From NCBI GenBank assembly GCA_000416275.1, contig ASZJ01000147.1, positions 1-64,000 on the forward strand: a DNA stretch of 64,000 nt, written 5' to 3'. The notes beneath the pieces are model-generated. The model had not been told where the DNA came from, made no database searches, and worked only from the letters and a program-made list of their open reading frames with translations. This stretch comes from Osedax symbiont Rs1 (GTDB lineage Bacteria > Pseudomonadota > Gammaproteobacteria > Pseudomonadales > Balneatricaceae). A program made the translations under genes and the position numbers. Within the stretch, counting starts at the first letter, position 1. The number at the start of each line of letters is the position of its first letter. Of the stretch, positions 25,813 through 34,454 are shown in pieces.

Positions 25813-26286
25813 ATGTTAAACGTCGTACTTTTTGAACCAGAAATACCGCCTAATACCGGTAATATTATTCGTTTATGTGCCAACACTGGCTTTCAGTTAC
25901 ACCTTATTGAACCTTTGGGCTTCGCTCTAGAAGACAAGCGGATGCGTCGTGCCGGCTTGGATTATGCGGAATTTTCCAAGCTGATTGTCCATCCTAATTT
26001 AGATGCCTGCCTAAACTCGCTACCTGGCGCTAAGGTCTGGGCGATGACCACTAAGGCCACCGGCTTTCATACTCAGGCGCGGTTTAGTCGCGGTGATATT
26101 TTGCTGTTTGGTCCTGAAACTAGGGGTTTACCTGAGGCGGTGCGTGCCGCTATTCCGAGTGAGCAATGGTTGAAACTGCCGATGGTGGAAAACAGCCGCA
26201 GTTTGAATTTATCTAACGCCTGTGCCATCACTGTGTATGAGGCGTGGCGACAACTTGATTATATGCAGTCGACTAATGCCGACTAG
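25813..26286 (+). CDS. trmL: tRNA (Cm34/Um34) 2'-O-methyltransferase TrmL
   Basis: A SPOUT-class methyltransferase that adds a 2'-O-methyl group to the wobble base of tRNA-Leu isoacceptors using SAM. The 157-residue protein has [13 protein letters not shown] near the N-terminus and the knotted SAM site in the C-terminal half ([11 protein letters not shown] and the segment [18 protein letters not shown], shown here in part). This is the compact single-domain form typical of TrmL. AGGA lies 8 bp before the ATG. It appears to be a single-gene unit ended by a pair of hairpins. Confidence 0.95.
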   Translation: MLNVVLFEPEIPPNTGNIIRLCANTGFQLHLIEPLGFALEDKRMRRAGLDYAEFSKLIVHPNLDACLNSLPGAKVWAMTTKATGFHTQARFSRGDILLFGPETRGLPEAVRAAIPSEQWLKLPMVENSRSLNLSNACAITVYEAWRQLDYMQSTNAD

Positions 26287-26338
26287 GAGTCTGGCAGACT
26301 CCTAGATAACTTTTAGCGCTCTACAAGCGCTTCTTTTT
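26283..26338 (+). terminator. Tandem hairpin terminator after trmL
   Basis: Two stem-loops in a row. The first is CTAGGAGTC against GACTCCTAG (9 bp, loop 5), starting at the trmL stop codon. The second is AGCGCT-CTACA-AGCGCT followed by TCTTTTT. Together they make a convincing intrinsic terminator. Confidence 0.8.
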
Positions 26339-26479
26339 AGTCGTTTAAATATTTTTCACTGATGGTTTTTGCTCTTTGGTCGCTAAGCTTAAGAGCGGAT
26401 TGAACGGTGAAAATTCAGTCATATGAAATAACTGATAGTCTTCCCCTGTGTCGAATGTCTATAAATGAGTGCATCTTGA

Positions 26480-27388
26480 ATGTTTTATAGTGCAAAACCA
26501 ACTGGCAAAGTAACCGCCAAAAGTCCTTTAAATAGTGCATCAATATTAGTTTTTTGGGTGATGGCATCTCTGTCTAGTTTAAGTTTGGCGGAAGTGTACA
26601 GTGTCGATCAGCTGTGCAAAAAAATCGGTGCGAAATTATCCAGTGTCTCAGCCAGAGAATGTCGGCGCTTAAAATTCGACCCGCCGCGGTTTTACTCAGT
26701 GCGGGGGCTGCCTATTTTAGAAAAGCATTTTGCTGCGGCAAAAAATCGAGAATATGCGCCGAAGATTTTGTTTATTGGAGGGATTCATGGGGATGAATAC
26801 TCGAGTGTTAGCGTCACCTTTAAATGGTTGAAAACCTTAGCTAAGCATCATAGCGGTTCCTATGATTGGCACTTTGTGCCGCTGGCAAACCCCGATGGTT
26901 TGCTAAAAAAGAAATCCAGTAGAGTGAATGCTAATAAAGTTGATCTTAATCGAAATTTTCAGACCAAAGAAAATGCGATTGCCGCTATCGATCACTGGCG
27001 CAACAGCACCAAACAGCGGACTCGCTATTTTCCTGGTCAGCAGTCATTGAGTGAGCCGGAATCGCGGGCAATACACACATTGATTGAAGAGCTAAAGCCT
27101 ACTGTTATCGTGTCGGTGCATGCTCCTCATGGTATTTTAGATTTTGATGGTAAGGTACAGCCGCCACGGCGATTAGGACCATTGCATTTAAGACAATTAG
27201 GCACTTATCCTGGCTCTTTAGGTAATTATGGTTTTTATATCAAAAATATTCCGGTGATGACTATTGAGCTTGAACACGCTGGTATTATGCCGAAAAAAGC
27301 ACAAATATCGGCAATCTGGGCGGATCTAGTACGCTGGATAAAAGTTAAAACTAAATCTAAAGAAATTATTGTCCACATCGCTCGCTAA
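26480..27388 (+). CDS. Secreted M14 zinc peptidase (MpaA-like)
   Basis: A 302-residue protein with an N-terminal hydrophobic segment (about residues 20-38, ILVFWVMASLSSLSLA) that looks like a signal peptide, so it is probably periplasmic. The M14 zinc site is present: H-x-x-E in FIGGIHGDEYSS, the third ligand in VSVHAPHG, the substrate motif VDLNRNF, and a catalytic Glu in TIELEHAG. The family includes murein peptide amidase MpaA and other D,L-carboxypeptidases acting on peptidoglycan peptides. The start ATG 26480 has no strong ribosome binding site. It differs in location signal from the cytoplasmic M14 gene at 3429. Confidence 0.82.
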   Translation: MFYSAKPTGKVTAKSPLNSASILVFWVMASLSSLSLAEVYSVDQLCKKIGAKLSSVSARECRRLKFDPPRFYSVRGLPILEKHFAAAKNREYAPKILFIGGIHGDEYSSVSVTFKWLKTLAKHHSGSYDWHFVPLANPDGLLKKKSSRVNANKVDLNRNFQTKENAIAAIDHWRNSTKQRTRYFPGQQSLSEPESRAIHTLIEELKPTVIVSVHAPHGILDFDGKVQPPRRLGPLHLRQLGTYPGSLGNYGFYIKNIPVMTIELEHAGIMPKKAQISAIWADLVRWIKVKTKSKEIIVHIAR

Positions 27389-27395
27389 AAGGCAA

Positions 27396-27422
27396 AAAAA
27401 ACAGAGCGACAGCTCTGTTTTA
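27396..27422. terminator. Bidirectional terminator
   Basis: Stem AAACAGAGC / GCTCTGTTT with a GACA loop, A-rich on the left and TTTT on the right. It lies between the convergent M14 peptidase gene and secB and can serve both. Confidence 0.85.
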
Positions 27423-27446
27423 GTTGGGTGCTAGCATGCTTGGTTC

Positions 27447-27920
27447 TCAGTGCTGAGTTTCTTCCGCACTGCTAGTTTCTTTGATTTCGTTTTGTAATTT
27501 TTCTAGCTGCTGAGCAAAGAGTGCGTCGAAATTAACCGGCGCTAGCATCAGGGCAGGGAAGCTAGCCTTTACCACTAAGCCATCAATAGTTTCACGTGCG
27601 TAGGGGAAGAGGATGTTAGGGCAAAAAGCACCTAAAGCGTGATGCTTCTCCGCTTCTTCCATGCCTGATACTACAAAGATACCCGCCTGTTGTACTTCAA
27701 TTAAGAAAGCGGTTTCAGCTTCGTTTTTAGCGGTCACTGTCAAAGTCAGTACAACTTCATAGACATCTTCGCCAAGCTCTTGAGATTGAGTGTTCATCTC
27801 TAAGTTTATTTCAGGCTTCCACTCTTGGGTGAAAGATTGTGGGCTGCTTGGAGCTTCTAAAGAAAGATCTTTTAGGTAGATGCGTTGGATGCTGAATTGA
27901 GGTGCTTGTTCTTCGGCCAT
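27447..27920 (-). CDS. secB: Protein-export chaperone SecB
   Basis: The cytoplasmic tetrameric chaperone that keeps pre-proteins unfolded and delivers them to SecA. The 157-residue protein has the family core: [16 protein letters not shown] at the start, [11 protein letters not shown], the VQQAGIF region, and the block [19 protein letters not shown] followed by the [11 protein letters not shown] segment that ends the conserved fold. It is last in a three-gene set with grxC and a rhodanese gene, in the same order as E. coli yibN-grxC-secB. Confidence 0.97.
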   Translation of the reverse strand: MAEEQAPQFSIQRIYLKDLSLEAPSSPQSFTQEWKPEINLEMNTQSQELGEDVYEVVLTLTVTAKNEAETAFLIEVQQAGIFVVSGMEEAEKHHALGAFCPNILFPYARETIDGLVVKASFPALMLAPVNFDALFAQQLEKLQNEIKETSSAEETQH

Positions 27921-27941
27921 GGTATATCAGTCCTTAAAATT

Positions 27942-28196
27942 CTATTGGGTAAGTAGTTTGTCTAGTTGCTGTGTACGCTCTAAATCATAGAGTTCATCAC
28001 AGCCACCAATATGTTGATCGTCGATAAAAACCTGCGGAACGGTGTGACCTCCGCTTCTCGCGATCATTTTTTTACGTAGACCAGGTGTTTCATCAACTGC
28101 AAGTTCTATAAAAGTTACATTTTTTTGCGTGAGTAACATTTTTGCCCTGACACAAAAAGGGCAGAACACCGTGGTGTAAATTTCGATTTTTGGCAT
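27942..28196 (-). CDS. grxC: Glutaredoxin 3
   Basis: A small redox protein (84 residues) that reduces disulfides and mixed glutathione disulfides using glutathione. It has the active site CPFC in VFCPFCVRAKMLL, the cis-proline motif HTVPQVFID, and the GGCDEL motif near the C-terminus for glutathione binding. Length is that of E. coli GrxC. It sits between the rhodanese gene and secB with short gaps of about 20-35 bp, so the three are likely co-transcribed. Confidence 0.96.
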   Translation of the reverse strand: MPKIEIYTTVFCPFCVRAKMLLTQKNVTFIELAVDETPGLRKKMIARSGGHTVPQVFIDDQHIGGCDELYDLERTQQLDKLLTQ

Positions 28197-28229
28197 AACT
28201 TAACTCTGCAGTGCTGGGAGTAAAGGTTA

Positions 28230-28643
28230 TTATTTTACCAGAGGTAAACTCTGCGCCTTCCACTCAACAATACCACCTTTTAATCGGGTGATTTTTTCAA
28301 AACCGGCGGCCATTAATTTCTTACAGGCAGTACCAGAGCTCTGACCCATGTTACAGACCACTACGATGTCTGTGGTTTTATACTTATCAAGCTCTGTGAG
28401 GCGTTTGTCTAGATCAACTAGAGGAATATGAGTCGAGTTAGTAATCGCTCCAGTTTCCCACTCCTTTTTGCTGCGGATATCTAGTACCAGCGCATCTTGT
28501 TTATTGATTAGCTGTACCGCTTCGGTGGTGCTTACAGAAGCACCGGCTTTTTTACTTTCACTGAATAGCAACATACCTAGTGCTAATATGAAAGCGATGA
28601 CTAGCGGATAATTGTTAGTAACAAACTCGATTAATTGTTCCAT
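28230..28643 (-). CDS. yibN: Membrane-anchored rhodanese (YibN-like)
   Basis: A 137-residue protein with one N-terminal membrane segment (about residues 12-26) and a cytoplasmic rhodanese domain. The domain has LVLDIRSKKEWETGAITNS, and the active-site loop VVCNMGQSSGTA with the catalytic cysteine. Rhodaneses move sulfane sulfur; YibN-type proteins have no firm physiological substrate. It is the first gene of the rhodanese-grxC-secB set and is divergent from gpmI. Confidence 0.92.
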   Translation of the reverse strand: MEQLIEFVTNNYPLVIAFILALGMLLFSESKKAGASVSTTEAVQLINKQDALVLDIRSKKEWETGAITNSTHIPLVDLDKRLTELDKYKTTDIVVVCNMGQSSGTACKKLMAAGFEKITRLKGGIVEWKAQSLPLVK

Positions 28644-29091
28644 TTTTTACCTTAATGTTATCAAAGCTGAAAATTCACAGCGCCCAAGTATACATGGCGA
28701 GCTCAAAACTGATAAGTACTAGCAGAATATTATCGCCAATAATAGGCAATATAATACTGGCTGTAGCAGTCGATCGTAAAAACCTAGATCACATTTAACT
28801 ACCGCGAGTAACCGGTTGCGCGTTTGTAGAGGCAAATTGAGTGACGCAACTCTAACAGCTTGACCGAGAACAGACTTGCTCACAGTGGTTTAGCCTATGC
28901 ACTGTCCTACTCCAAAGTGGTCGCTAATTAATGGCGCTGAAACTGTTGCAGTAAGATGCTAATAAACTGGCGTATTACTCTTTGATCGCTGTTAGCCAAG
29001 CGCTTTTTTAGGTAGGATTAGTTTCTCGTTAAATATCATTAAATTGCTGAAAATAACCGTACTCATAAGCATCCCAGAGGGAAATGTCAGA
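28644..29091. other. Divergent intergenic region before gpmI
   Basis: About 450 bp between the rhodanese and gpmI starts. It must hold the divergent promoters, but I see no clear -35/-10 pair, operator or hairpin that I would stand behind. The frame of gpmI opens upstream to 29044, without a ribosome binding site there. Confidence 0.35.
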
Positions 29092-30642
29092 ATGACCAGC
29101 TCAAACACGACCACTGCTTTAATTATTTTGGATGGCTTCGGCATAGAAATAACTGATTCATCGGCGATTGCCGCTGCAAAAACCCCAGTTTGGGATCAGC
29201 TGATGGCTGAAAATCCTAACTGCTTAATTAAAACCTCAGGCGCCGCTGTGGGTTTGCCCGATGGACAAATGGGTAATTCTGAAGTTGGGCACATGAATAT
29301 AGGGGCCGGGCGAGTTGTCTATCAAAATTTAACCCGCATTAGCAAGGCGATTGCAGACGGCAAGTTTCAAGAGAATGCGGTGTTAATCGCCGCTATTGAT
29401 CGGGCAATAGCCGGCAATGGGGCAGTACACTTTACTGGATTGCTCTCTCCCGGTGGTGTTCACTCGCATGAGCAGCACTGTTTTGCCGCGATTGAAATGG
29501 CGGTTGTCAGAGGGGCTAAAAAAATCTATCTACACGCGATTCTCGATGGTCGTGACATGCCGCCAAGATCGGCCAATAATTCACTGTTACTCGCTGAGGC
29601 ACTGTTTGAAAAATTGCGGCCAGAACTTGAAGAGGGGGGAGTGGCGACGGTGGTTGGTCGATACTTTGCGATGGATAGAGATAACCGCTGGGACAGAGTT
29701 GAACAAGCATACTTAGCGATGGCTAATGGCGTGTCTAACTATCGTAGTACCAGTGCGGTTGCAGCATTAGCCGACGCTTATCAGCGCGATGAAAATGATG
29801 AGTTTGTCAGCGCCACTTGTATCTCGGGCTTAGATGGGCGCGTCAAAGATGGCGACAGTATCATTTGTTTTAATTTCAGACCCGATCGATCGCGTGAGAT
29901 TACCCGCGCATTTGTTGAACCAGAATTTAAGCACTTTTCCCGCGCTGCGCAGATACAGCTAGCCGACTATGTGATGATGACTGAATATGCAGCGGATATT
30001 CAGGCACACTGTGCCTATCCTCCCGCTAAAATCAGTAATGACATAGGTGAATACGTGGCGAGCTTAGGTAAAACTCAATTGAGAATTGCCGAAACTGAAA
30101 AATATGCCCACGTCACTTTTTTCTTTAATGGCGGGCAAGAGCAAGAGTATGCAGGGGAGCAGCGAATTTTAATACCCTCACCCGATGTCGCCACCTACGA
30201 CTTGCAACCTGAAATGAGCGCTCCTGAATTGACTGAAAAGCTCTGTGCGGCAATTCGTCAAAACAGTTTCGATTTGATTATTTGCAATTTTGCCAACCCC
30301 GATATGGTCGGGCACACCGGAGTCTTTGCCGCGGCAGTGGAAGCGGTGGAAGCCGTTGATTTGGCGTTAGGTAAAGTATTGGCGGCGATGCGGGAGGTGG
30401 CTGGCGAAACTTTGGTCACTGCAGATCATGGCAATGTAGAAATGATGCGCAACCCTGAAACAGGACAGGCGCATACCTCGCATACTATTTTCCCGGTTGG
30501 CTTGGTTTACGATGGTCCGCGAAACCAACAGTTAATCCTCAATGATGGGGCGCTCTGTGATATTGCACCGACTTTACTTGAATTAATGCACTTAGCTAAG
30601 CCGCGCGAAATGACTGGGGCATCCCTTGTTCAAAACGGTTAA
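29092..30642 (+). CDS. gpmI: 2,3-bisphosphoglycerate-independent phosphoglycerate mutase
   Basis: Interconverts 3- and 2-phosphoglycerate in glycolysis and gluconeogenesis, using two Mn ions and a phosphoserine intermediate. The 516-residue protein has ILDGFG at the start, the phosphorylated serine in MGNSEVGHMNIGAGR, the RYFAMDRDNRWDR block, and the metal sites NFANPDMVGHTG and TADHGNVE. Length equals E. coli GpmI (514). GAGGGA at 29077-29082 selects ATG 29092 over the longer frame from 29044. It overlaps envC by 17 bp, which suggests translational coupling. Confidence 0.97.
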   Translation: MTSSNTTTALIILDGFGIEITDSSAIAAAKTPVWDQLMAENPNCLIKTSGAAVGLPDGQMGNSEVGHMNIGAGRVVYQNLTRISKAIADGKFQENAVLIAAIDRAIAGNGAVHFTGLLSPGGVHSHEQHCFAAIEMAVVRGAKKIYLHAILDGRDMPPRSANNSLLLAEALFEKLRPELEEGGVATVVGRYFAMDRDNRWDRVEQAYLAMANGVSNYRSTSAVAALADAYQRDENDEFVSATCISGLDGRVKDGDSIICFNFRPDRSREITRAFVEPEFKHFSRAAQIQLADYVMMTEYAADIQAHCAYPPAKISNDIGEYVASLGKTQLRIAETEKYAHVTFFFNGGQEQEYAGEQRILIPSPDVATYDLQPEMSAPELTEKLCAAIRQNSFDLIICNFANPDMVGHTGVFAAAVEAVEAVDLALGKVLAAMREVAGETLVTADHGNVEMMRNPETGQAHTSHTIFPVGLVYDGPRNQQLILNDGALCDIAPTLLELMHLAKPREMTGASLVQNG

Positions 30643-31795
30643 CGCTTGGTTGCAAAAACCGACCCTATTAACCATTGCCTTGGTGATACTTTGTACCGTA
30701 AACCCGCTGTCAGTTAGTGCTGCGCAATCGGCTAAAAAAAGTGATCTGAAACAGTTGCAGAAGGTATTACAGCAGCTGCAAGTTGAATTGAAAAGGGAGC
30801 GTGCAAAGCGCTCTAAGGAAGAGCAAGCGCTGCAAAAAAATGAGCAAAGTATCGCGGCTCTAAATAGTGATGTTGCGGCGATTGACCGGCAGTTGGGGCG
30901 CCTGAGTAAAAATCTGCAAGGCTATTTGGTGAGTAAAGAGGGTCTGCAGCGCCAGCGTGAAGAGCTTCGCCAACAATTGCAAAAAATGCTTCAGCAGCGC
31001 TATCAAATGGGTAGGCAAGTACCGTTAAAATTACTATTGAACCAAAAAGACCCTGAGGATGTCTCAAGGATGCTGATGTATTATTCCAAGATACAACAGC
31101 ATCAAATTGCTCAAGTTGAGACATATAGAGTGCTGTTAGCCAAGCAGGATTCGAATAACATTAATATCGATAAAACTCAGGTGCAATTACTAAAGGAAAA
31201 ACGGCAGTTAGTTAGTCGTCAGTCAAAGTTGCAAGCGACAAAAGTACAACGTAAAAAGAATATTCGCGCGATTGATAAAAAAGTAAATAATAAACGTAGT
31301 AAAATTAAAAAACTGGCCGCGGACAAGAAAAGGTTGGCAAAAATTTTGGCACGTATTGCCCAAGTGGTAAAAACTAGGGCGTCTAAAACTGTTGATAAAC
31401 GCCCATTTAAAAGTTTGAAAGGGCAGTTGCGCTGGCCGGTAGAAGGTAAAATTGTACGCCGCTTTGGCTCAATCGGAAATAATTTAGCCTATGATGGGGT
31501 GCTGATCCGCACTCGGCAGAATAGCCCGGTTAAAGCTGTTCATACTGGAAAAGTAGTATTTGCCGATTGGCTGCGCAGCTATGGCATGTTATTAATTGTA
31601 GATCATGGCGCTGGCTATTTAACGCTCTATGGTCACAATGATCAACTGAATAAAAAAGTCGGTGATGCGGTGTTTCCCGGTGAAGTTATTGCGCTGGCCG
31701 GTAGCAGTGGGGGCAATACTCGCCCGGGGCTGTATTTTGCGATTCGCCGCAATGGTAAAACCACCAACCCAAGCGGCTGGTTAGCTAGACCCTGA
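30626..31795 (+). CDS. envC: Murein hydrolase activator EnvC
   Basis: A periplasmic division protein that activates amidases AmiA/AmiB at the septum. The 389-residue protein has an N-terminal signal segment (about residues 11-33), a long coiled coil (about 38-260, very rich in Gln, Lys and Glu) and a C-terminal LytM/M23 domain beginning GQLRWPVEGKIVRRFG. The LytM zinc ligands are missing: the first motif reads YDGVLIR and the normal H-x-H reads GLYFAIR. It is therefore catalytically inactive, as EnvC is. The start is TTG 30626 inside gpmI. The stop TGA (31793-31795) lies within the family-1 element beginning at 31791. Confidence 0.93.
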   Translation: MFKTVNAWLQKPTLLTIALVILCTVNPLSVSAAQSAKKSDLKQLQKVLQQLQVELKRERAKRSKEEQALQKNEQSIAALNSDVAAIDRQLGRLSKNLQGYLVSKEGLQRQREELRQQLQKMLQQRYQMGRQVPLKLLLNQKDPEDVSRMLMYYSKIQQHQIAQVETYRVLLAKQDSNNINIDKTQVQLLKEKRQLVSRQSKLQATKVQRKKNIRAIDKKVNNKRSKIKKLAADKKRLAKILARIAQVVKTRASKTVDKRPFKSLKGQLRWPVEGKIVRRFGSIGNNLAYDGVLIRTRQNSPVKAVHTGKVVFADWLRSYGMLLIVDHGAGYLTLYGHNDQLNKKVGDAVFPGEVIALAGSSGGNTRPGLYFAIRRNGKTTNPSGWLARP

Positions 31796-31950
31796 ATCAG
31801 CGACTTCACTGCAGCACATAGTGCAAACTATTGATTCTACAGCGGTTAGAAAAATATCTACTGAACCTATGGGGGCAGTTAAGATTTTTTAATTCCACTG
31901 TAAAAACAATCTCTTACACTCTGTATTTACTTTGAGGTCACGGAATCAGG
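31791..31950 (+). mobile_element. Family-1 MITE-like element (copy D)
   Basis: A 160-bp element with ends CCTGAATCAGCGACTTCA and TGAGGTCACGGAATCAGG. The flanking 5-mers TAGAC (31786-31790) and TAGAT (31951-31955) match at 4 of 5. The first bases of the element complete the last proline codon of envC and give its TGA stop. The short frame that is open in copies B and C is broken here by a TAA. Confidence 0.9.
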
Positions 31951-32075
31951 TAGATGATAATGCGCTAGTTAATAGATCTGAACTAGTTATTTATCCAAAT
32001 AATAACTATCGAGTATCTATCTTAAGTTAAATTTCCCCACTAGCGATGGTGGGCTTGTTGATCAAGGATTTAAAG

Positions 32076-33401
32076 ATGAATAAAGCGTTTTCCAAAGTAC
32101 TGCTGCGTCCTGTACTTGTCCTGAGTGCCTTTACTTTTTCAGTGATGCCTTTTGTCGCTCAGCCAGCAGTAGCAGCAAAGATTGATGCTAGTACAGAAGC
32201 GCGGGAACGACAAGTTGAAGAGAGTTTGCCGCTCGCCGAAATTCGCCGCTTTAGTGAAGTATTTGATCGAATAAAAGCCGCTTACGTCGAGCCAGTGTCT
32301 GACAGTAAGTTACTAGAAGATGCGATTAGAGGAATGTTGATTGGTCTCGACCCGCACTCTAGCTATCTGGTAGAAGATCAGTTCTCTGACCTGCAAGAGC
32401 AGACCTCCGGTCAGTTTAGTGGTGTGGGGATTGAGATTAGCCAAAGTGAGGGAGTTATCAGGGTTATCACCCCCATTGATGATACGCCTGCGATGCGAGC
32501 AGGTATTAAAGCGGGTGATTTGATCATTAAAATAGATGCTAAAATAATCCAATCGATCGGCGTCGAAAAAGCTATTGGGATGATGCGCGGTAAACCGGGC
32601 TCAGAAGTTGTTTTGACTATTGTTCGCGACAGCGAAAAAGCGCCTTTTGATATCAGCATTGAACGAGCTATTATAAAAGTGACCAGTGTAAGATCTCGGA
32701 CCCTCGCAGAGGGAATCGGCTATATTCGCATTAGTCAGTTTCAGCATCGCACGGCTGAAGATATGAAAAAAGCTTTGGATGAATTCCAGGCTGATATTCC
32801 GTTATCTGGCTTGATTTTAGATTTACGAAACAATCCCGGTGGCACATTACGTGGTGCAGTTGATGTGACTGATGCGTTCGTCAGTGAAGGTATGATAGTG
32901 TCAACCAGAGGGCGCATTGCCAATTCGAAAATGACTTTCGAGGCAACTCCTAAAATGTTGGTAGCCGATATTCCAATTATTGTATTAATCAACAGCGGCT
33001 CTGCTTCAGCTTCAGAAATTGTCGCAGGAGCATTGCAAGACAAGAGTAGAGCGTTGATTATGGGTACTACTAGTTTTGGTAAAGGTTCAGTGCAAACCGT
33101 GCTACAGCTAACCGGTAGACGCGGTATAAAACTGACCACTGCCAGATACTACACGCCGAATGGGCGCTCTATCCAAGCGAAGGGCATTATTCCGGATATT
33201 ATGGTAGAGCAAGCTAAAGTTGAGCCGCTTAAAAGACGCAAGCTTGTTGCTGAAAAAGACTTAACTGGTCACTTAGAGGCTGATAATATCGATATATCGG
33301 CGGTCTTAAACAGCAAGTTAATTGAAACTGATTTCCAGCTTTACGAGGCGCTTAACCTTATTAAAGGCCTGATTATAGTAAATCAGTCTCGCCGCAAGTG
33401 A
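32076..33401 (+). CDS. ctpA: C-terminal processing peptidase CtpA (S41)
   Basis: A 441-residue periplasmic serine protease with an N-terminal signal segment (about residues 8-30). A PDZ domain follows (about 90-175, FSGVGIEISQSEGVIRVITP, then GIKAGDLIIKID). The S41 catalytic core has LILDLRNNPGGTL, the nucleophile serine in NSGSASASEIVAGAL, and the lysine in TTSFGKGSVQT. Such proteases trim envelope proteins and control peptidoglycan hydrolases, which fits its place after envC. AAGGA at 32063-32067 selects ATG 32076. It is separated from envC by copy D of the family-1 element. Confidence 0.95.
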   Translation: MNKAFSKVLLRPVLVLSAFTFSVMPFVAQPAVAAKIDASTEARERQVEESLPLAEIRRFSEVFDRIKAAYVEPVSDSKLLEDAIRGMLIGLDPHSSYLVEDQFSDLQEQTSGQFSGVGIEISQSEGVIRVITPIDDTPAMRAGIKAGDLIIKIDAKIIQSIGVEKAIGMMRGKPGSEVVLTIVRDSEKAPFDISIERAIIKVTSVRSRTLAEGIGYIRISQFQHRTAEDMKKALDEFQADIPLSGLILDLRNNPGGTLRGAVDVTDAFVSEGMIVSTRGRIANSKMTFEATPKMLVADIPIIVLINSGSASASEIVAGALQDKSRALIMGTTSFGKGSVQTVLQLTGRRGIKLTTARYYTPNGRSIQAKGIIPDIMVEQAKVEPLKRRKLVAEKDLTGHLEADNIDISAVLNSKLIETDFQLYEALNLIKGLIIVNQSRRK

Positions 33402-33497
33402 GATCTTTGAAGCTGATTTGGCTTTAACTGCCAGTAAGTTTGGCCTGTCGCATAATATTGAAAATGGATAATTATTATTAACCTTAGTAAAAGCTTA

Positions 33498-34328
33498 TTG
33501 TTGCTGGCTTTGAGTGTGCTTAGTGTGGGCAGTGCTGTGGCTGCTGAAAAAATAACTGCTGTAGAAAGGCCGTTTGTCGATACCGCGAGTCCAAGTTCAG
33601 CCAAATTAGTGATTTTGATCGATGATATGGGGCACTCACTCTCTCTAAATATCGCGGCGCTTAATTTGCCCGGTGCATTGAGTTTTGCTTTCTTGCCTCA
33701 TACATCCCATAGTAAAAAGCTAGCTAAAATTGCGCAGGCAAGCGGTAAGGATGTCCTCTTACATGCCCCCATGGAAAACATCTATAATTTGCCTTTGGGG
33801 CGTGGTGCTATGACATCCAGCATGTCTGAGGCAGATTTTAAAAGTACCTTAGAGAAAAACATCGCTGCTATTCCCAGTTTGATTGGTGTCAATAATCATA
33901 TGGGGAGTAAGTTGACCGCATTGAATTTACAGATGCGTTGGACAATGGAAGTGGTTAAAGAAAAAGGCTTGTTTTTTTTGGATAGTAAAACAACCAGTAA
34001 AAGTGTGGCTTGGCAACAGGCTAAAAATGCCGGTATAGCAGGGTTAAAGAGAGATATCTTTTTAGATCATGATTTGAATTTAACAGCGATCAATAGACAG
34101 TATCAACGCGCTATTGCCTTGGCCAAACGACGAGGTTACGCCGTTGTGATCGCCCATCCCCATGCCATCACGATTAAGTTTTTACAGCAAAGACTCGGTC
34201 AATTAAAAGCACAGAACGTGCAATTAGTATCGGTGTCTGCGATGATCAATCAATTGAAAGTACAGCATATTTCTCTTGGGGAACTTAATAAATCACTGAA
34301 TAAATCTCGCATTTTGCCGGTGCGTTAA
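33498..34328 (+). CDS. yibQ: Divergent polysaccharide deacetylase (YibQ-like)
   Basis: A periplasmic protein of the divergent polysaccharide deacetylase family. It has a signal-like hydrophobic N-terminus (LLLALSVLSVGSAVAA), LVILIDDMGHS (the Asp pair), FAFLPHTSHSKKLA, VLLHAPMEN, IGVNNHMGSKLT, LFFLDSKTT and VVIAHPH. These metal-site-like motifs are conserved, but the E. coli homologue has no proven activity. The start is uncertain: TTG 33498 is the only standard start, yet the signal peptide would lack basic residues. In-frame codons reach back to 33462 through ATA/ATT codons and include a lysine. The gene position matches E. coli gpmI-envC-yibQ. Confidence 0.88.
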   Translation: MLLALSVLSVGSAVAAEKITAVERPFVDTASPSSAKLVILIDDMGHSLSLNIAALNLPGALSFAFLPHTSHSKKLAKIAQASGKDVLLHAPMENIYNLPLGRGAMTSSMSEADFKSTLEKNIAAIPSLIGVNNHMGSKLTALNLQMRWTMEVVKEKGLFFLDSKTTSKSVAWQQAKNAGIAGLKRDIFLDHDLNLTAINRQYQRAIALAKRRGYAVVIAHPHAITIKFLQQRLGQLKAQNVQLVSVSAMINQLKVQHISLGELNKSLNKSRILPVR

Positions 34329-34363
34329 GCGACTTTAGTTACTCCCTTATGAGCTTGATAAGG

Positions 34364-34430
34364 TATTTTCAATATCACTGTAGAACCAATATCTGACACC
34401 CTGGGTTCACTTCAAAGTCACGGATTCAGG
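34364..34430 (+). mobile_element. Truncated family-1 copy (E), right half only
   Basis: This stretch matches the right part of the 160-bp element (TCAATATCACTGTAGAACC, then TTCAAAGTCACGGATTCAGG). The left half and left terminal repeat are absent. It lies between yibQ and the convergent DUF4139 gene. No duplication can be assigned. Confidence 0.75.
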
Positions 34431-34454
34431 ATGTAGCTATTGCAGTGGCAATTC

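Noticed and set aside
25532-25813. Open frame overlapping the trmL start
   Set aside because: Most of it is the family-1 element C; the related frame in copy D is broken by a stop, and there is no ribosome binding site.
30626-31795. Active M23 endopeptidase
   Set aside because: The zinc ligands of the LytM domain are replaced, which fits the EnvC activator instead.
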